DNA of 8,470 nt, taken from positions 1 to 8,470 of the forward strand of contig CAZNYF010000125.1 of assembly GCA_964577195.1 (NCBI GenBank). Reading direction: 5' to 3'. This DNA comes from HyVt-560 sp964577195 (lineage in GTDB: Bacteria; Pseudomonadota; Gammaproteobacteria; UWMA-0217). Both the position numbers and the translations under genes were made by a program. This document shows, in pieces, positions 1 through 6,401 of this stretch. Position 1 is the first letter of the stretch. Each line of letters opens with the position of its first letter. Under the pieces are notes generated by a model. That model did not search any database. It was not told where the DNA came from and worked only from the letters and a program-made list of their open reading frames with translations.

Positions 1-19
1 GCTCGATCTTACTGCTCAT
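1..19 (-). CDS. possible 5' end of a further leftward gene (partial)
   Basis: An ATG at 19-17 on the minus strand opens a frame (M-S-S-K-I-E) that runs off the window edge. It lies 13 bases after the stop of the helix-hairpin-helix gene, a spacing typical of genes in one operon. The upstream sequence (ACAAGAAC) holds only a poor ribosome binding site, and six codons say nothing about function. The call rests on position and orientation alone. Confidence 0.3.
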
Positions 20-32
20 GTTCTTGTAAAAA

Positions 33-836
33 CTATGGCACTGTCACTCGCTTTATCGCTTTAAAATGCGGGATTGAACGGGGTGAATCTAATACCACTG
101 TAACCCATAAAAAGTACTCTCCAGGAGCTACCGCAATGCCGTCGATGGAGGCTGAAAAATAGTGGTCTTTGCTGGTCTTTGAAATTCGACTGGAGCTGGT
201 AAATTCTATAATTTCTTTTTGATGCTGATTTTTTAGCAGGCATCTAATATTACAATTAACATTGTTCATTTCGTTATCGTTGCTTTCAATATAGAGCAGA
301 AGCTCTATTTCGCCAGATAATATATTTTTATTCAAAGCACCTCTAAAACTCACTTCTTTAATAAGAGCTGAGAAACAGCCAAGAGTGTTTTTATTTTTCT
401 GGGCATTGATCAGGTTAGTTTTTTCTAATTGCTCCTTAATCCATTGGTGATACTCTATTGAGTCGACTGTTTCCCAAAAACGAGTATTGTCAGGTTGAAT
501 ATGATGAACCGTTGTACGATAAATTGACTCTTCATTAGAAGAGACTTTTTCTTGATAATCGACAACAAATGTTGCGGCTGCTTGCCAGCCATTCTCCAAG
601 GATCTAGTTTGCTCTCTTTTAGATAATTGTTTTGCTTCTTCTACCCAGCTTTGCAGCATATCTCTTGATACAGCCTCACTTTTTTTTCTAAGTAATTGTA
701 GTGCGTTATCAATATCTAGTTTAATTAAATCATCGTAATAATTTATGTTTAGATGCCTGTGAAGAATTTTTTGTCTGGCTTCTCCAATACCACGAATTTT
801 AGTTAAATCGTGGTAGGGGGTATCGGAACTGTTCAT
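33..836 (-). CDS. helix-hairpin-helix protein with beta-rich C-terminus, function unknown
   Basis: This is a 267-residue protein without a signal peptide or membrane segment, so probably cytoplasmic. Residues about 11-40 carry a helix-hairpin-helix of the form LTKIRGIGEARQKIL, with the GIG turn typical of non-specific DNA-binding or protein-docking HhH domains. Helices continue to about residue 75. A middle block (about 84-140, starting GWQAAATFVVDYQEK and including RTTVHHIQPDN) looks like a separate conserved domain that I recall, without being able to verify, beside HhH domains in other bacterial proteins. The C-terminus (about 160-267) is a run of alternating hydrophobic strands ending in APGEYFLWVTVVL, suggesting an immunoglobulin-like beta sandwich. 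I chose ATG at 836, with GAGG eight bases upstream; a GTG at 839 would add one residue and is equally possible. The gene is last of three leftward genes but is separated from the preceding one by a terminator-like hairpin, so it may be expressed at a lower level or from its own promoter. No enzymatic motif is visible and no function is assigned. Confidence 0.85.
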   Translation of the reverse strand: MNSSDTPYHDLTKIRGIGEARQKILHRHLNINYYDDLIKLDIDNALQLLRKKSEAVSRDMLQSWVEEAKQLSKREQTRSLENGWQAAATFVVDYQEKVSSNEESIYRTTVHHIQPDNTRFWETVDSIEYHQWIKEQLEKTNLINAQKNKNTLGCFSALIKEVSFRGALNKNILSGEIELLLYIESNDNEMNNVNCNIRCLLKNQHQKEIIEFTSSSRISKTSKDHYFSASIDGIAVAPGEYFLWVTVVLDSPRSIPHFKAIKRVTVP

Positions 837-941
837 CACCCTGACCTCATTAAACGAGTAGTATTTAGGGCATCTCTAATAATTTTGCATTGAGCAGATT
901 GAAGTTCATGATTAATAGAGGCGCGTTTTTTTAATTAAAGA

Positions 942-972
942 AGATCCGGATGCAGCTGGCACAACCGGATCT
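942..972 (-). terminator. hairpin terminator after the cysteine-rich gene
   Basis: Perfect 8-bp arms (AGATCCGG at 942-949 and CCGGATCT at 965-972) enclose a 15-base loop, 13 bases past the stop codon of the cysteine-rich gene. In the leftward transcript the stem is followed by UCUUUAAUU, a modest U-rich tail. The arms are GC-rich in an AT-rich spacer, which favours a real RNA structure. Because the next gene follows in the same direction, partial read-through is plausible. Confidence 0.55.
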
Positions 973-985
973 ATTCAGGCTCGAT

Positions 986-1495
986 TTATGTGTCTTCTCC
1001 TTTGTAGAACATAATGCAGGGTCCCTTACAGTACGCTGCAATATGACCGGGGCCGCCACAACCATTTTTTGAAGTCAGAGTCACGCCAATTTCGTAGAGC
1101 ATACCGCACGAATCGGGATTACATAGGTCACTTTTATCATCTTGACCATTTCCGTCGGTGTCTTGAACTTGAATATCTTGAGGGATCACTACTTCGTAGT
1201 CCCAACCATCCTCGTTACAGGCCTCCCAGGCAAATGTTTCACAGGGGTTTTTAACCGAAAGCTCAGGTCCGGGGCCGAGGCTTTCGAGGTGAACGCAAAC
1301 ACACCACTGACCGCAAAGATGCTTTTTAAGGTGACCTTCAATATCCCAGTGGACTTTAATTTTAGCGCCTTGATCACAGTTAACCACTGTTGTGGGTTGC
1401 AAGTTATCAAGATCCAAAACCTCGATTTCCATTGACCCTTTAAGCTCAGTTGCAAATGGCTGAATCTGGAAGCCGCATTTAGTTTCGTCAGACAT
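986..1495 (-). CDS. cysteine-rich protein with a TSP3/EF-hand-like calcium loop, function unknown
   Basis: The product is 169 residues and acidic, with 12 cysteines (7, 40, 61, 65, 67, 85, 93, 125, 130, 146, 156, 160). The start ATG at 1495 is chosen over an upstream in-frame start at 1525 because GGAG sits six bases before it. Residues 112-125, DTDGNGQDDKSDLC, fit the thrombospondin type-3 pattern DxDxDGxxDxxDxC and equally the EF-hand/dockerin loop (acidic or Asn at loop positions 1, 3, 5 and 12). Calcium binding is therefore a reasonable inference. The rest alternates short hydrophobic strands (SMEIEVLDL, AKIKVHW, MLYEIGVTL) with CxxC and CxC clusters, suggesting a small beta protein held by metal or disulfides. 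There is no signal peptide, which is odd for a disulfide-rich, calcium-binding fold: it may be cytoplasmic and metal-bound, or exported by a route not visible here. It has its own promoter and a structured leader, and follows the BTAD regulator, which may control it. I do not recognise the family. Confidence 0.85.
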   Translation of the reverse strand: MSDETKCGFQIQPFATELKGSMEIEVLDLDNLQPTTVVNCDQGAKIKVHWDIEGHLKKHLCGQWCVCVHLESLGPGPELSVKNPCETFAWEACNEDGWDYEVVIPQDIQVQDTDGNGQDDKSDLCNPDSCGMLYEIGVTLTSKNGCGGPGHIAAYCKGPCIMFYKGEDT

Positions 1496-1497
1496 AA

Positions 1498-1573
1498 TAT
1501 TCTCCAATTTTTTAGTTAACAACAAAAGACGGGGATCCGTCTTAGCGAACAGCTGGTAATTTAATGGAGAATA
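1498..1573 (-). promoter_or_regulatory. leader RNA with ribosome-site-masking segment and internal hairpin
   Basis: In the leftward transcript, the segment TATTCTCCA (1573-1565) is perfectly complementary over nine bases to TGGAGAATA (1506-1498), which contains the GGAG ribosome binding site of the cysteine-rich gene. Between them, AAGACGG / CCGTCTT (1526-1532 and 1537-1543) form a 7-bp stem with a 4-base loop, followed in the transcript by UUGUUGUU, which resembles an intrinsic terminator. The leader could fold with the ribosome site hidden, or terminate early at the inner hairpin. The pairing is directly visible; its use as a switch or thermosensor is inference. Confidence 0.45.
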
Positions 1574-1587
1574 GTTAAGTGGAACTG

Positions 1588-1616
1588 ATATTAGAGTTAA
1601 TTTTCACTAGTGTTAA
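1588..1616 (-). promoter_or_regulatory. sigma70-type promoter of the cysteine-rich gene
   Basis: On the minus strand TTAACA (1616-1611) and TAATAT (1593-1588) are separated by exactly 17 bases, each box one mismatch from consensus. Transcription would start near 1581, giving a leader of about 85 bases. It lies between the stop of the BTAD gene and the cysteine-rich gene, so the latter need not depend on read-through. Confidence 0.5.
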
Positions 1617-1631
1617 TTATTTAATAATTAA
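1613..1631. promoter_or_regulatory. 19-bp AT-only palindrome over the -35 box, possible operator
   Basis: Perfect 9-bp arms, TTAATTATT (1613-1621) and AATAATTAA (1623-1631), surround a single central base and overlap the -35 box of the promoter for the cysteine-rich gene. An RNA stem of only A-U pairs would be weak, so a dimeric DNA-binding protein site or an UP-like element is more likely than a terminator for the BTAD gene. AT-rich sequence produces such palindromes by chance more often, hence the modest confidence. Confidence 0.35.
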
Positions 1632-1645
1632 TTCAGGTATTTCGT

Positions 1646-2842
1646 TTAGGAAATATTAATATTTCTAATTTTTTGATACAGATCAATTAAATGTTGTTGC
1701 GGGTCTAGATCTAGGTTTTCTCTAAGGGATTCTTCGCATGTCTTAAATTGTTGTAGAGCAAGATTCCTTTGACCCAATGAAGAATAATTCTCCATTAAGT
1801 GTTGGTGGGCATTTTCATCACAGTTATCCACAGAAATTATCTTTTTATTCAGTGTAATGCTGGTTTCTAAATTTCCTGATTGACGATAGTGCTGGTCGAG
1901 TTTAGTGAGGAGTGATCGATATTCTTCCCTGGTTTGATTTTGTAATTCAACTACCCAATCACAGTAGGCGTCTTCAGTGAATGGGGGGCCTATATACAAC
2001 GCTTCGGCTCTATGAAGATGTGATATGCATTTATCCATTTGTCCATGTAGTTCAAATTTGGCGGCTTGTCTAAGATGTGTGTGAAATTGAATTGCGTCCA
2101 CCCATAGGTCTATCTGAGGGTTTATTTGATAACAACCGTCTTTAAACAAAACAATGGAAGTATCAGCGAGTATATTTTTTAACGATTGGCGGAGACTGTA
2201 AATAGCAACATTTAGATTATTTCTGGCGCTTTCGCTGCTGTGATTGGGCCAAAATATCTCCATTAATACCTCTTTAGGTGTTGGAGTTATTCCTTTGCTG
2301 GCTAAATATTTAAAGAGCTGCTTACTTTTTCCTTTGGGCCAGACAACTATCTTTTGTTCATTTAAGTATGCTTTAAATACGCTGAAAAAATAGATTTTTA
2401 GAAATGCTTTGTTACCGGGACTAGCTTGATTTTTTGGGGGGCAAAATATTTTTTTATCTGTTCCATCAGTTGGCGTAGAAAAGTTGCCGAGTCTGTTGTT
2501 TTTTTCAGGCGTATTAACTGGTGGGTTTGGTTGAGGCTGGTCACCCAGCAATGCCATAGAGCTTTCTAAATCTTGCTTGAGCCTGAGGGCATTTTGATGC
2601 GCGTCTTGAGCTTGGTGGTGATGACGTTCTTCATTCATCAGTGTGTCCAGGTAGGCACTACAGATAGAGATACTCTGATCAAGTATCAGCCGCCGTGGTG
2701 ATTGGCTAGAGCCTTGAAATTCTGATTGCAGTTCATCTAGCAATTTTGTGACTGTCGAAAATTCAGCCATTACTTGGGAGCTGATAGTATTACATCCGGG
2801 GTTATCAGGGAGATACCCACCCCACTCAGTATTAGAACCCAT
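1646..2842 (-). CDS. BTAD/SARP-like transcriptional regulator
   Basis: This 398-residue protein is built like actinobacterial SARP activators (AfsR/DnrI type) but with a long N-terminal extension. Residues 1-145 are mostly helical up to about 100, including a His-rich stretch (EERHHHQAQ, 71-79), then a Pro/Asn-rich linker. Residues about 147-243 form an OmpR-type winged helix: LKIYFFSVFKAYLN, LFKYLASKGITPTPKEVLMEIFWPN, then SARNNLNVAIYSLRQSLKN as the probable recognition helix, and a wing ending DGCYQINP. Residues about 246-395 form the all-helical, TPR-like BTAD domain (LWVDAIQFHTHLRQA, AEALYIGPPFTEDAYCDWV, ALQQFKTCEESLRENLDLDP). There is no receiver, AAA or NB-ARC domain, so any signal input must come through the BTAD/TPR part or the N-terminal extension. 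The ATG at 2842 has GGAG seven bases upstream. It stands first of three leftward genes, next to a 412-bp divergent region holding repeats that could be its operators. It likely activates the downstream genes; that is inferred from family and position. Confidence 0.85.
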   Translation of the reverse strand: MGSNTEWGGYLPDNPGCNTISSQVMAEFSTVTKLLDELQSEFQGSSQSPRRLILDQSISICSAYLDTLMNEERHHHQAQDAHQNALRLKQDLESSMALLGDQPQPNPPVNTPEKNNRLGNFSTPTDGTDKKIFCPPKNQASPGNKAFLKIYFFSVFKAYLNEQKIVVWPKGKSKQLFKYLASKGITPTPKEVLMEIFWPNHSSESARNNLNVAIYSLRQSLKNILADTSIVLFKDGCYQINPQIDLWVDAIQFHTHLRQAAKFELHGQMDKCISHLHRAEALYIGPPFTEDAYCDWVVELQNQTREEYRSLLTKLDQHYRQSGNLETSITLNKKIISVDNCDENAHQHLMENYSSLGQRNLALQQFKTCEESLRENLDLDPQQHLIDLYQKIRNINIS

Positions 2843-2940
2843 ACCAACTCTCCTATCTTATTGTCCCATCTCAAGTCCTTTTAGTGGACTTTCATTTTAT
2901 TTGTAATTTGAGGTTTTTAATAACCAGAAAATATAATTAA

Positions 2941-3024
2941 TAAACCAAACTACTAAGTTACTAGTTAGTCACGCATTAAATGCAGCGCTAACCATTGGTT
3001 AATAGTTAGATAAGTATTGGTTTA
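2941..3024. repeat. TTGGTTWA repeats, possible SARP-type operators
   Basis: ATTGGTTAA (2994-3002) and ATTGGTTTA (3016-3024) are direct repeats with a 22-bp period, two helical turns. A third copy, TTGGTTTA, lies on the minus strand at 2948-2941. The first direct copy is also half of a palindrome, TAACCA-T-TGGTTA (2989-3001). Known SARP regulators bind short direct repeats spaced by whole helical turns, which fits a BTAD regulator encoded next door. Binding is inferred, not shown. Confidence 0.35.
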
Positions 3025-3200
3025 GTTTGATTAGCTAGACTCGAACTCGAAAAGAGTCGGCGATATTCCTTGTGATATCCACTTTTGACTATTTTTCAAA
3101 AGGAGGATTGGGTATCCGAATACTCTGTGTTACGTCACGATGACCTTTGATCCTGAGTTTTTATACGAACTTGTTATGCATTAATAGTAGTGCAAATCAA

Positions 3201-3231
3201 TTGAAAATCAATGTTACAGCCAAATTATATT
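3201..3231 (+). promoter_or_regulatory. candidate promoter of the coiled-coil gene
   Basis: TTGAAA (3201-3206) is followed after 18 bases by TTATAT (3225-3230), or after 19 by TATATT (3226-3231). Both boxes are near consensus but the spacing is slightly long. The start of transcription would fall about 15-20 bases before the ATG at 3255, leaving a very short leader that still includes the GAGG ribosome binding site. Confidence 0.35.
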
Positions 3232-3240
3232 GTTAACAAT
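3229..3240. promoter_or_regulatory. 12-bp perfect palindrome at the promoter, possible operator
   Basis: ATTGTTAACAAT is a perfect palindrome overlapping the candidate -10 box and start of transcription of the coiled-coil gene, a classic repressor position. No particular regulator can be named. Confidence 0.3.
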
Positions 3241-3254
3241 TGTGAGGTGGTGAG

Positions 3255-4277
3255 ATGTTGTACCTGGTGAGTAAATTGTTATTTTGTTTACTTATTACGC
3301 TGTTACTGGGCTTGTTACTGGGATGGTTGGCTTCAAGATATTTGAATCGGAGCCAATCGGTCCGTTGCAAAATAAAATTAAAATCAGTGCAAAATGATCA
3401 TGAACGGTTAGCGGAGCAGCTTCGTGATGAAAAGCTGAAACATCAGGCGAGCGATCAGAAATACAATTCAGTTCAGGCGCAATGGTATGAATTGAAACGT
3501 AATCTGGAAAATGAGCAATATGCTGCAATGCGGTACAAGGAAATGCTTTCTAATGAACGCCAAACTAATGTTAATCGCCGCTTCAAACTGGAGCGTAACT
3601 TAACTCAGAGAGAAATTCGCATTGATGATTTGAATCTGGATTTGCAAAACACTCGTCTACAGGCGGCAAGAGACCTTAATCGCTTGAATGGCAGGCTACG
3701 GACTTTGTCCTTTGATGAGGAGCATAGCGCCAATGCGGAGGAGCTGTTGCTTCTGGAGCGGGATGAATTGAGAGATGCGTTGAACCTGAGAGAGCAAGAA
3801 TTGTTGAGGATTAATCAACAGCTACAAGGTTTGGAAGTGACCGATGATCAGTCAACTCAAGAGCTGCGACAGTCAGCGAAGATGTACAGCCAGTTACAGG
3901 ATACTTACGGTTCTCTTAATGCCGAATATGAAGGTCTAACTGAACGCCATAGTCACTTGCAGGACAAGCTTGCGGGAATCACTCAAGAACGGGATTCGTT
4001 GCAGACTCAGATGATTGATGTTGGAAATAAAGAGGAAGCGTTAGAGCTGGGATTACAATCGGTTGGTGATGAGCAGGGCAAGCTGAAGGCTGAACTTACT
4101 TCTGTGAAACAAGAAGCGAATCAGTGTCGAACCCAGTATCGGGAAGCGCGCGATGAACTGGAGCAGCAGCGTACTCAGTGCCGAAGTATTACGGAGCACT
4201 TTGCGGGGATGGACAAGGAGCTGGCACAGTCACGAATGGAATGTGCTCAGATCAAGGCCAGATTGAATGCCCGCTAA
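3255..4277 (+). CDS. membrane-anchored coiled-coil protein, function unknown
   Basis: The product has 340 residues. Residues about 4-29 form one strongly hydrophobic, leucine-rich membrane segment (LLFCLLITLLLGLLLGWLA) followed at once by RYLNR and further basic residues. By the positive-inside rule the rest lies in the cytoplasm. From about residue 43 to the end the sequence is charged, rich in Glu, Gln, Arg and Leu, nearly free of Pro, with heptad-like spacing and blocks such as LRDEKLKHQ, LLLLERDELRDALNLREQELLRI and ARDELEQQRTQ. It should form a long coiled-coil rod. No catalytic domain, OmpA-like or peptidoglycan-binding domain is present. The ATG at 3255 has GAGG seven bases upstream. 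Such anchored rods often act as scaffolds or spacers (as in division, secretion or chemosensory proteins), but nothing here selects among these. It is divergent from the BTAD gene and alone on its strand. Coiled-coil composition will yield many false database hits. Confidence 0.8.
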   Translation: MLYLVSKLLFCLLITLLLGLLLGWLASRYLNRSQSVRCKIKLKSVQNDHERLAEQLRDEKLKHQASDQKYNSVQAQWYELKRNLENEQYAAMRYKEMLSNERQTNVNRRFKLERNLTQREIRIDDLNLDLQNTRLQAARDLNRLNGRLRTLSFDEEHSANAEELLLLERDELRDALNLREQELLRINQQLQGLEVTDDQSTQELRQSAKMYSQLQDTYGSLNAEYEGLTERHSHLQDKLAGITQERDSLQTQMIDVGNKEEALELGLQSVGDEQGKLKAELTSVKQEANQCRTQYREARDELEQQRTQCRSITEHFAGMDKELAQSRMECAQIKARLNAR

Positions 4278-4626
4278 CTGAGCTAAAACGCGACCATAAT
4301 CGCGGCTGTACCTACAATGTTCAACACGATTGCATGCAGCGTTAGACGCTTCGGCAAGGCGGTATTTTGATTTTACCCGATCAATATTTCTATCTGAACA
4401 GTTTGCGCGATGTCTCGCTCTCGACACATCTGCCAAGCTTAGAAGACCGGCATTTTACAATGCTCTGGTGACAATATGAATGTTCACCAAATACAAGGAG
4501 ATCGTGATACCATTCTGGGCTCATAAAAAGGGCACTTTCGGGTAGGATCTAACCCATCCAGCAGTTATCTGCCCAGTACATCATCCAGATGGATAAACGG
4601 GTAATCTTCGGTATCAAAGATCATAA
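4278..4626. other. 349-bp intergenic region before the SulP gene
   Basis: No supported gene lies here. Two small hairpins follow the coiled-coil gene: CGCGA / TCGCG (4289-4304) and AGCGT / ACGCT (4338-4350); neither has a U-tract, so neither is called a terminator. Three frames of 13-16 codons (starts at 4476, 4504 and 4589) look like chance, although the last overlaps the SulP start. No clear promoter for the transporter is visible; TTTACA at 4453 with TATGAA 15 bases later is the nearest candidate and is poorly spaced. Confidence 0.5.
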
Positions 4627-6375
4627 ATGAGTGGCTTGATTAAAATACTCTCAGGTTGGAAAACACAGTTCGTACCATTTTTAGGATGGTTGGGTGAGCT
4701 GCGCAAGGCTGACACGCTAAAAGCCGATCTGCTGGCTGGCTTAACCGTTGCATTGATCCTGATTCCCCAATCGATGGCATACGCTTCATTGGCTGGTCTG
4801 CCACCGTATTACGGTCTCTACGCCGCTTTCCTGCCGGTAATGATCGCTGCGTTTTTTGGCTCGTCCCGGCAGCTCGCGACTGGGCCAGTGGCGGTAGTTT
4901 CCTTAATGACGGCCGCTGCACTAGAACCGTTGGCTGCGGGCAATCCAGAGAGCTATCTGGCCTACGCGCTACTGTTGGCCTTGATGGTCGGTTTATTTCA
5001 GCTGTCACTGGGTCTGTTTAAGCTGGGGGTGTTGGTAGATTTTCTCTCTCATCCCGTGGTGATGGGTTTTACCAACGCGGCGGCGATTATTATCGCCACT
5101 TCACAGCTGGGTAAATTATTTGGTGTTACCGTCGAAAAAGCCGAGCATCACTACGAAACGGTTTGGTATACGCTGGAGGCTGCGTTTTATAATACGCATT
5201 GGTTGACGCTCTCAATGGGGGCGATGGCAATTGCCTGGATGTTGATCTTGCGTCGGGTGAATCCCAAGCTTCCCAACGTATTAGTCGCTGTGGTGCTGAC
5301 CACTATTATTTCCTGGTTAATCGGCTTTGAAGAAAAAGGCGGTGCCGTGGTCGGTGTGGTGCCGGAAGGGCTGCCGGCATTTTCTTTTCCGTTGATTGAT
5401 TTTCCTGTTGTGGCACAAATGGCAACAGCGGCTATTACAATTGCGTTGATAGGTTTTATGGAAGCGATTTCAATTGCTAAAGCCATTGCTGCCGAGTCCC
5501 GACAAAGGCTTGATCCAGATCAGGAGTTAGTTGGTCAGGGCTTATCGAATATCGTATCCAGTATGTTCAGTGGTTATCCTGTGTCAGGCTCATTTTCACG
5601 TTCTGCGGTGAATTTTTCTGCGGGAGCAGTGACGGGGTTTTCATCCATCGTGACAGGCGTCATCGTGGGTGTGACTTTGCTGTTTTTAACACCTTTGCTC
5701 TACCATCTTCCACAGGCAACATTGGGCGCAGTCATTATTATGGCGGTGCTGAAACTGATTCGTATTAAAGAAATTAAACATGCCTGGAAAGTAGAAAAAC
5801 ATGATGGCTGGGTTGCTATCATTACTTTCGCCTTAACACTGATTTTTGCACCACATTTAGATAAAGGCATTTTGATCGGTGTGATTCTGTCATTGGGGTT
5901 ATTTGTCTTTCGTACCATGCGTCCACGGTTTGTAGAAGTCGCTATGCATACCGATGGTACGCTACGAGATGTGAATCTGTTTGGGCTTGAAACTTCACCG
6001 GAAGTGTCGATTGTGCGCATGGATATGTCGTTGTATTTCGCGAACGCCGGTTTTCTAGAGAATCGTGTCCTGGAAATTGTTGCAGACCGGCCAAATCTCA
6101 AATATCTAATTCTCGATGCGCAGGGGATTAACAGTATTGATTCTACCGGTGAAAGTATCTTGGAAGTGTTGTCAGAAAGGCTCGAGGCTAACGGTATTCA
6201 AATGGTCTTGGTGCGAATGAAGAAACAAATTGTCGATATATTGCAAGAATCAGGATTCCTGGATGTCATTGGTTCCGAGTGGGTTTTCCGTCGTTCCACT
6301 GAGGCAATTAATTACCTGGTGAGCAAGGTGGATGATCCCGAGTCGCTAGATCGGTTGCGCCGCCCCAACGTGTAG
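4627..6375 (+). CDS. SulP-family inner-membrane anion transporter with STAS domain
   Basis: This 582-residue protein is a full-length SLC26/SulP transporter. Residues about 30-435 hold the hydrophobic membrane domain. The family signature is clear at 47-70 (PQSMAYASLAGLPPYYGLYA), followed by SRQLATGPVAVVS (about 80-92) and the later GSFSRSAVNFSAGA motif. Residues about 453-568 form the cytoplasmic STAS domain, with the anti-sigma-antagonist-like loop LDAQGINSIDSTG (about 496-508). Known members move sulfate, bicarbonate, chloride, fumarate or other anions, often with Na+ or H+; the sequence does not settle the substrate. The ATG at 4627 is the first possible start, since TAA lies directly before it, and it gives the usual N-terminal length. 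It has no recognisable Shine-Dalgarno sequence, which is unusual for the window. The gene stands alone, convergent with the malic enzyme gene; no carbonic anhydrase or sulfate-assimilation gene is nearby to hint at bicarbonate or sulfate. Confidence 0.93.
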   Translation: MSGLIKILSGWKTQFVPFLGWLGELRKADTLKADLLAGLTVALILIPQSMAYASLAGLPPYYGLYAAFLPVMIAAFFGSSRQLATGPVAVVSLMTAAALEPLAAGNPESYLAYALLLALMVGLFQLSLGLFKLGVLVDFLSHPVVMGFTNAAAIIIATSQLGKLFGVTVEKAEHHYETVWYTLEAAFYNTHWLTLSMGAMAIAWMLILRRVNPKLPNVLVAVVLTTIISWLIGFEEKGGAVVGVVPEGLPAFSFPLIDFPVVAQMATAAITIALIGFMEAISIAKAIAAESRQRLDPDQELVGQGLSNIVSSMFSGYPVSGSFSRSAVNFSAGAVTGFSSIVTGVIVGVTLLFLTPLLYHLPQATLGAVIIMAVLKLIRIKEIKHAWKVEKHDGWVAIITFALTLIFAPHLDKGILIGVILSLGLFVFRTMRPRFVEVAMHTDGTLRDVNLFGLETSPEVSIVRMDMSLYFANAGFLENRVLEIVADRPNLKYLILDAQGINSIDSTGESILEVLSERLEANGIQMVLVRMKKQIVDILQESGFLDVIGSEWVFRRSTEAINYLVSKVDDPESLDRLRRPNV

Positions 6376-6401
6376 GACTGATCACACTTTGCTACGGGAG
6401 G

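Larger units (their letters stand above)
2843..3254. other. 412-bp divergent intergenic region
   Basis: This AT-rich spacer must hold the starts of transcription for the BTAD gene (leftward) and the coiled-coil gene (rightward). It contains TTGGTTWA repeats (2941-3024), a tandem ACTCGA pair (3039-3050), a 6-bp hairpin AAGTCC / GGACTT (2873-2891) in the likely BTAD leader, and an AGGAGG (3101-3106) with no usable start codon behind it. I see no convincing promoter for the leftward gene and no conserved small gene. Confidence 0.6.

Noticed and set aside
3101..3184. AGGAGG at 3101-3106 followed by an open frame from ATT 3107 to TAA 3184
   Set aside because: No ATG, GTG or TTG lies at a usable distance; the only ATG in frame (3140) is 33 bases away and gives 14 residues. 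The AGGAGG is probably chance.
4476..4545. Short frames at ATG 4476 (16 codons) and GTG 4504 after AAGGAG (13 codons)
   Set aside because: Too short, overlapping each other, and the AAGGAG to GTG spacing of three bases is too tight; no evidence of a real peptide.
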